Below are positions 61,421 through 64,000 of a DNA stretch of 64,000 nt, piece after piece. This DNA is from Fructobacillus cardui. GTDB taxonomy: Bacteria > Bacillota > Bacilli > Lactobacillales > Lactobacillaceae. Position 1 is the stretch's first letter. Every line of letters begins with the position of its first letter. Both the position numbers and the translations under genes were made by a program. Below the pieces are notes generated by a model, which saw nothing but the letters and a program-made list of their open reading frames with translations, did not search any database and was not told where the DNA came from. The DNA is taken from the NCBI RefSeq assembly GCF_023218935.1, contig NZ_JAJIAL010000007.1; one strand, written 5' to 3'.

Positions 61421-62125
61421 TTATGGCATTTCTTTTTTTATATGAAAAAATTTGTTATCGACACCATTTTCGTAATTATGCCATAGTCTATTTACTAGCA
61501 TATCTGCCGATTGCCCTAGTGGCTCACATTCTGAATTAAACTGCTGAACATTAATATCAATTTCTGGTTTTGATTTATCAAATACAGGTTTAATATCTTT
61601 CAAATAATTATATTTACCAACTAACAGTTCTTTTCGAATAGATTCATCTAACTCATACCATCCACTAGTTGATCGCTTGTCCTGATCAATATATAATTTT
61701 AATTCAATAGATTGTTGGTCATCTATTATGTTTTTAAATAACAATTGCTGAAATAATTCTCTTATTAATAGAGTCATACAATAAACTTTATAATTATTAA
61801 TGTGCTTTTTTTCAGTTATATTTTCTCGTTTATATATTTTAGAACGATCAACATGAACATACATTGATTGGTACTTATTCATTAACCGAATTAATTTTGT
61901 TTGCTCTTTCGGATGGTCAAATGCCAGATTCTTAGCCTTAAGTTCGCCTTGATGTTTTATTTTATTTCTGACTGCCTTAGATTTTTTTATGTATTCACGC
62001 TTAGCAGAATCTCTTTCTTGATATGAAAAAAATACATACCCTCCTAATATAAAATGTGAAGATGGATCATTTTCATGTAAATTACCAGCCCCATCAAAAT
62101 ATATTAATATTGTTTTATCAGCCAT
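61421..62125 (-). CDS. DUF3800-family protein (accessory prophage gene)
   Basis: 234 aa. The N-terminal ILIYFDGAGNLHE has the DUF3800 Asp (here Asp11) in an RNase H-like strand; further acidic residues occur in KLYIDQDKRS and the C-terminal VQQFNSECEPLGQSADMLV is the conserved DUF3800 ending. The family is found in phages and mobile elements and is thought to be nuclease-like; no activity is proven. GC is near 30%, well below the host genes. It has its own extended -10 (TGCTATAAT, 62153-62160) and its own terminator, the classic layout of a late-acquired prophage cargo gene. Confidence 0.82.
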   Translation of the reverse strand: MADKTILIYFDGAGNLHENDPSSHFILGGYVFFSYQERDSAKREYIKKSKAVRNKIKHQGELKAKNLAFDHPKEQTKLIRLMNKYQSMYVHVDRSKIYKRENITEKKHINNYKVYCMTLLIRELFQQLLFKNIIDDQQSIELKLYIDQDKRSTSGWYELDESIRKELLVGKYNYLKDIKPVFDKSKPEIDINVQQFNSECEPLGQSADMLVNRLWHNYENGVDNKFFHIKKEMP

Positions 62126-62215
62126 ATTTTTACCCTTTAGTTTAATAAGAATATTATAGCAAAAATAGGCATATATTATCCGAAAATGAATTATGTACGC
62201 CCCGGAGGGCTTTGA

Positions 62216-63124
62216 TTATGGATGAGCTAAGAACTTGTCTGCGTCAAACCAAATCATGTCTGGATACCCAGTGAATAAGATACCAATTGAATTAGTATTA
62301 ATATCATAAGCATCAATTGTTCCATAGTTGACGTAATCTTTTAATCGAACAATCGCACCGTCTTCAAATGAACGTCCTTGTGGATCAGACACATCTTCCA
62401 ACAAACCAGTAGGGATACCATTGTAAAACCATGAATTTGGTTCAACGTTCAAATCGTCAGTTAAAACCTGAAACATATCGTACTGCTTTTCGCATGTTCG
62501 AATGCGGAAATTACCACGCAATGCCCAGCGGTTCTTCCACTTATCCTGGAATTCTTTAATAGCTGCTGAACGATTGTCGACCTTTGGTGCTGATGCTGAA
62601 CCCCCATTATCCTGCGTAGCAACGTTTCCATTACCTCCAGCCATAATATCATTAGCCTTGTCAGCAATCTCCTGCAGTTTCCCCTTCAATTGACCAGGGC
62701 AGGCTGTACCGTAAAATTCTGAATGTGGAAACAGATTCTTGTATGGCACTACCTGTCCAAATCCATAACGTTGCGCAATATCTGCGACCAACTTAGCAGA
62801 AGAATCAATGGTTGCCTGTGCAATTCCCCAATCAGGAGCGCCTGTCGTATTGGCGTGCTCAATACCAATTGAAGAAGAGTTAGCGCCCCATTGTCCAGCA
62901 TGCCATGCTGTGTTGTTCTCATCCACATAGGCACGAATAGAACCATCTTGAGTAATGCCGTAGTGGGCCGAAGCCTCTCGGTTCTTCCAGATGCCTGGCA
63001 CAGAATCTGCGTCCGTTGTGGCCATGTGATGAATCACAATCTTGTTAATCGATGCGCTTCGCCCTTCCGTATAATGTGGAAAATCTTGAAATTCATAAGG
63101 TGTTGCTAATCCTGATACTGTCAT
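62216..63124 (-). CDS. Phage endolysin, N-acetylmuramoyl-L-alanine amidase
   Basis: 302 aa. Amidase_2 domain in 10-165: zinc ligands His32 (VIHHMA), His134 and Cys142 (FPHSEFYGTACPG). A Gly/Ser/Ala-rich linker (about 165-185) is followed by a C-terminal cell-wall-binding region with no clear SH3 signature. It cleaves the amide bond between MurNAc and L-Ala at the end of the lytic cycle. Located behind the holin gene in a standard lysis cassette. Confidence 0.93.
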   Translation of the reverse strand: MTVSGLATPYEFQDFPHYTEGRSASINKIVIHHMATTDADSVPGIWKNREASAHYGITQDGSIRAYVDENNTAWHAGQWGANSSSIGIEHANTTGAPDWGIAQATIDSSAKLVADIAQRYGFGQVVPYKNLFPHSEFYGTACPGQLKGKLQEIADKANDIMAGGNGNVATQDNGGSASAPKVDNRSAAIKEFQDKWKNRWALRGNFRIRTCEKQYDMFQVLTDDLNVEPNSWFYNGIPTGLLEDVSDPQGRSFEDGAIVRLKDYVNYGTIDAYDINTNSIGILFTGYPDMIWFDADKFLAHP

Positions 63125-63135
63125 TTGTTTCCTCC

Positions 63136-63450
63136 TTATTTAGTTGTAGTGGCGTTCAATTGTGTCACTGCTTGTTCGATAACTGCTGACAACTGTTCTT
63201 GTGAGAACTTGCCTGTCATCTTGTTAGCGGCCAACCGAGTTACTACATAGTCAATGGCTTGTTGCTTCTTTTGAGCGCCGCCCAAATCACTTTTTTCCAG
63301 CAATGCAACAGCCTGGTCCGCCCAAGTCAGCAATAACTGCAAATTGCCATTCTTAGTCTTGGTCCGTAGCCATCGAACCAAAGCGTGTTCCGATGGCGCT
63401 CCAATCGTCAATAACGTAGCAGCTAGTACTAATGTGTCGGTTAGATTCAT
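63136..63450 (-). CDS. Phage holin, LLH family
   Basis: 104 aa from ATG 63450 (GGAGG upstream). The N-terminal MNLTDTLVLAATLLTIGAP hydrophobic segment and the C-terminal helical half with AIDYVVTRLAANKMTGKFSQEQLSAVIEQAVTQL are typical of holin_LLH, which permeabilises the membrane for the endolysin. It is followed 11 bases later by the amidase gene. Confidence 0.88.
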   Translation of the reverse strand: MNLTDTLVLAATLLTIGAPSEHALVRWLRTKTKNGNLQLLLTWADQAVALLEKSDLGGAQKKQQAIDYVVTRLAANKMTGKFSQEQLSAVIEQAVTQLNATTTK

Positions 63451-63468
63451 AATTTCCTCCAAATAAAA

Positions 63469-63484
63469 AACGCCGTTAGACGTT
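63469..63484 (-). terminator. Short hairpin with T-run inside the lysis cassette
   Basis: AACGTC-TAACG-GCGTT stem and T6 on the minus strand, overlapping the stop of the XhlA-like gene and just before the holin SD. May attenuate holin/endolysin expression. Confidence 0.45.
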
Positions 63485-63730
63485 TTCTGTTTTTGTTTCA
63501 ACTTTAGTCACTCGAATATCGAGCTGGTCTACCCGTTTGTCCAATTCATTTGAATTTGAACGGATTTCTTCCAACGTTTTATTGAGTCCGTTAAAACCAT
63601 CAGTCAGTTTATCCATCGTTTTCGTTAGAGGATCGATAACTAAACGTTTGACAATCCAGCCGATGAATCCACTTAAGCCACCAATGATTCCGATGATTGA
63701 GGCTAAATCACCCCAACTTTGAATCCCCAT
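63476..63730 (-). CDS. XhlA-like holin accessory protein
   Basis: 84 aa. An N-terminal membrane helix (GIIGGLSGFIGWIVKRLV) and a C-terminal coiled coil (KLTDGFNGLNKTLEEIRSNSNELDKRVDQLDIRV). XhlA-type proteins assist holins in phage lysis. Overlaps the XkdX-like gene by 23 bases. Confidence 0.82.
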   Translation of the reverse strand: MGIQSWGDLASIIGIIGGLSGFIGWIVKRLVIDPLTKTMDKLTDGFNGLNKTLEEIRSNSNELDKRVDQLDIRVTKVETKTENV

Positions 63731-63851
63731 TGTCGCCTCCTTTTAGAATTTCATCTGCCTGTTCTTGCGTAATCCAACTGGATGTGACAGCCATTTGAAC
63801 GGCGTCATTTCCCCAATAATCTGGGTACATCGCTTTAACAAAATCAAACAT
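63708..63851 (-). CDS. XkdX-family phage protein
   Basis: 47 aa: MFDFVKAMYPDYWGNDAVQMAVTSSWITQEQADEIL, with the short XkdX pattern (YY..G.W....V...V..GWIT..E...I). XkdX proteins lie between tail-fibre and lysis genes; their role is unknown. AAGGAGG precedes the ATG. Confidence 0.85.
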   Translation of the reverse strand: MFDFVKAMYPDYWGNDAVQMAVTSSWITQEQADEILKGGDNGDSKLG

Positions 63852-64000
63852 TCTTCGCCTCCTTTTCTGCCTCGAGTGCAGTAATTCGTGCGCTTAATGC
63901 TGCGTTGGTTTTCATTACCTGCATAGCTAAATTAGCTAACTGTTGCTGTGGGTCTACCGGTTGCTTTGAATTTGCCTTTTGTTCGGCTAAATAGTCATCA
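63844..64000 (-). CDS. Phage protein, C-terminal end (runs off window)
   Basis: The last 51 codons of a minus-strand frame: a Gln-rich stretch followed by a helical segment ANLAMQVMKTNAALSARITALEAEKEAKN and a stop overlapping the XkdX-like start by eight bases. The position suggests a tail-associated phage protein. Too little is visible to name it. Confidence 0.7.
   Translation of the reverse strand, partial: DDYLAEQKANSKQPVDPQQQLANLAMQVMKTNAALSARITALEAEKEAKNV

Overview
The window reads as chromosome of a lactic acid bacterium of the Leuconostoc/Fructobacillus/Weissella branch of Lactobacillaceae. I base this on the D-lactate dehydrogenase and ClpP sequences, the yvcK-whiA-clpP order, the heavy use of T-boxes and the low-to-mid-40s GC. 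Fructobacillus is my best guess from GC and signs of gene loss, but the sequence alone does not settle it. Most genes lie on the minus strand.

Layout. 1-9.6 kb: ribosome-assembly genes yqeH (partial) and yqeG, a secreted muramidase-like protein, an amino acid permease, a PTS-type membrane protein, two adjacent D-2-hydroxyacid dehydrogenases, then clpP, whiA and yvcK. 9.6-27 kb: a broken radC, an MFS exporter, folC, DEAD-box helicase cshA, a serine hydrolase with murF, an rRNA methyltransferase, ribosomal protein L31 type B, murA (active-site Cys replaced by Asp), pheST behind a Phe T-box, a hydroxyacid reductase and pepF. 27-41 kb: a broken coiA, a glutamine-type ABC operon in which one ATPase sits between two fused binding-protein/permease genes, a glycosyltransferase, a P-type cation ATPase behind a yybP-ykoY (Mn2+) riboswitch, a broken photolyase, an MFS/LysR pair and a small P-loop protein. 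41-50 kb (plus strand): a Met T-box with metQ-metQ-M20 peptidase-metN-metI, a GntR regulator, tRNA-Gln, speG, a TetR regulator and a membrane protein.

50-58.8 kb holds methionine synthesis genes behind two more Met T-boxes: metA, metY, two Cys/Met PLP enzymes, metE and metF. One PLP enzyme, metE and metF are frameshifted and metF also carries a nonsense codon, while the uptake operon is intact. This suggests a cell moving from making methionine to importing it. 59-60.3 kb has three small or membrane-protein genes. From about 60.5 kb to the end lies one edge of a prophage: the lysis cassette (XkdX-like, XhlA-like, holin, amidase), then an AT-rich accessory stretch with an autonomous DUF3800 gene, a candidate small RNA and short phage genes.

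The main unexplained signals are: (i) the 7-mer AAATCAG/CTGATTT, seen about ten times more often than expected, also between genes, and not seen in the prophage part; (ii) the prophage accessory stretch with a promoter-hairpin small RNA and a leader-peptide/hairpin array; (iii) a D-LDH paralogue carrying the residue associated with branched 2-keto acid specificity; (iv) six disrupted genes in one 64-kb window.
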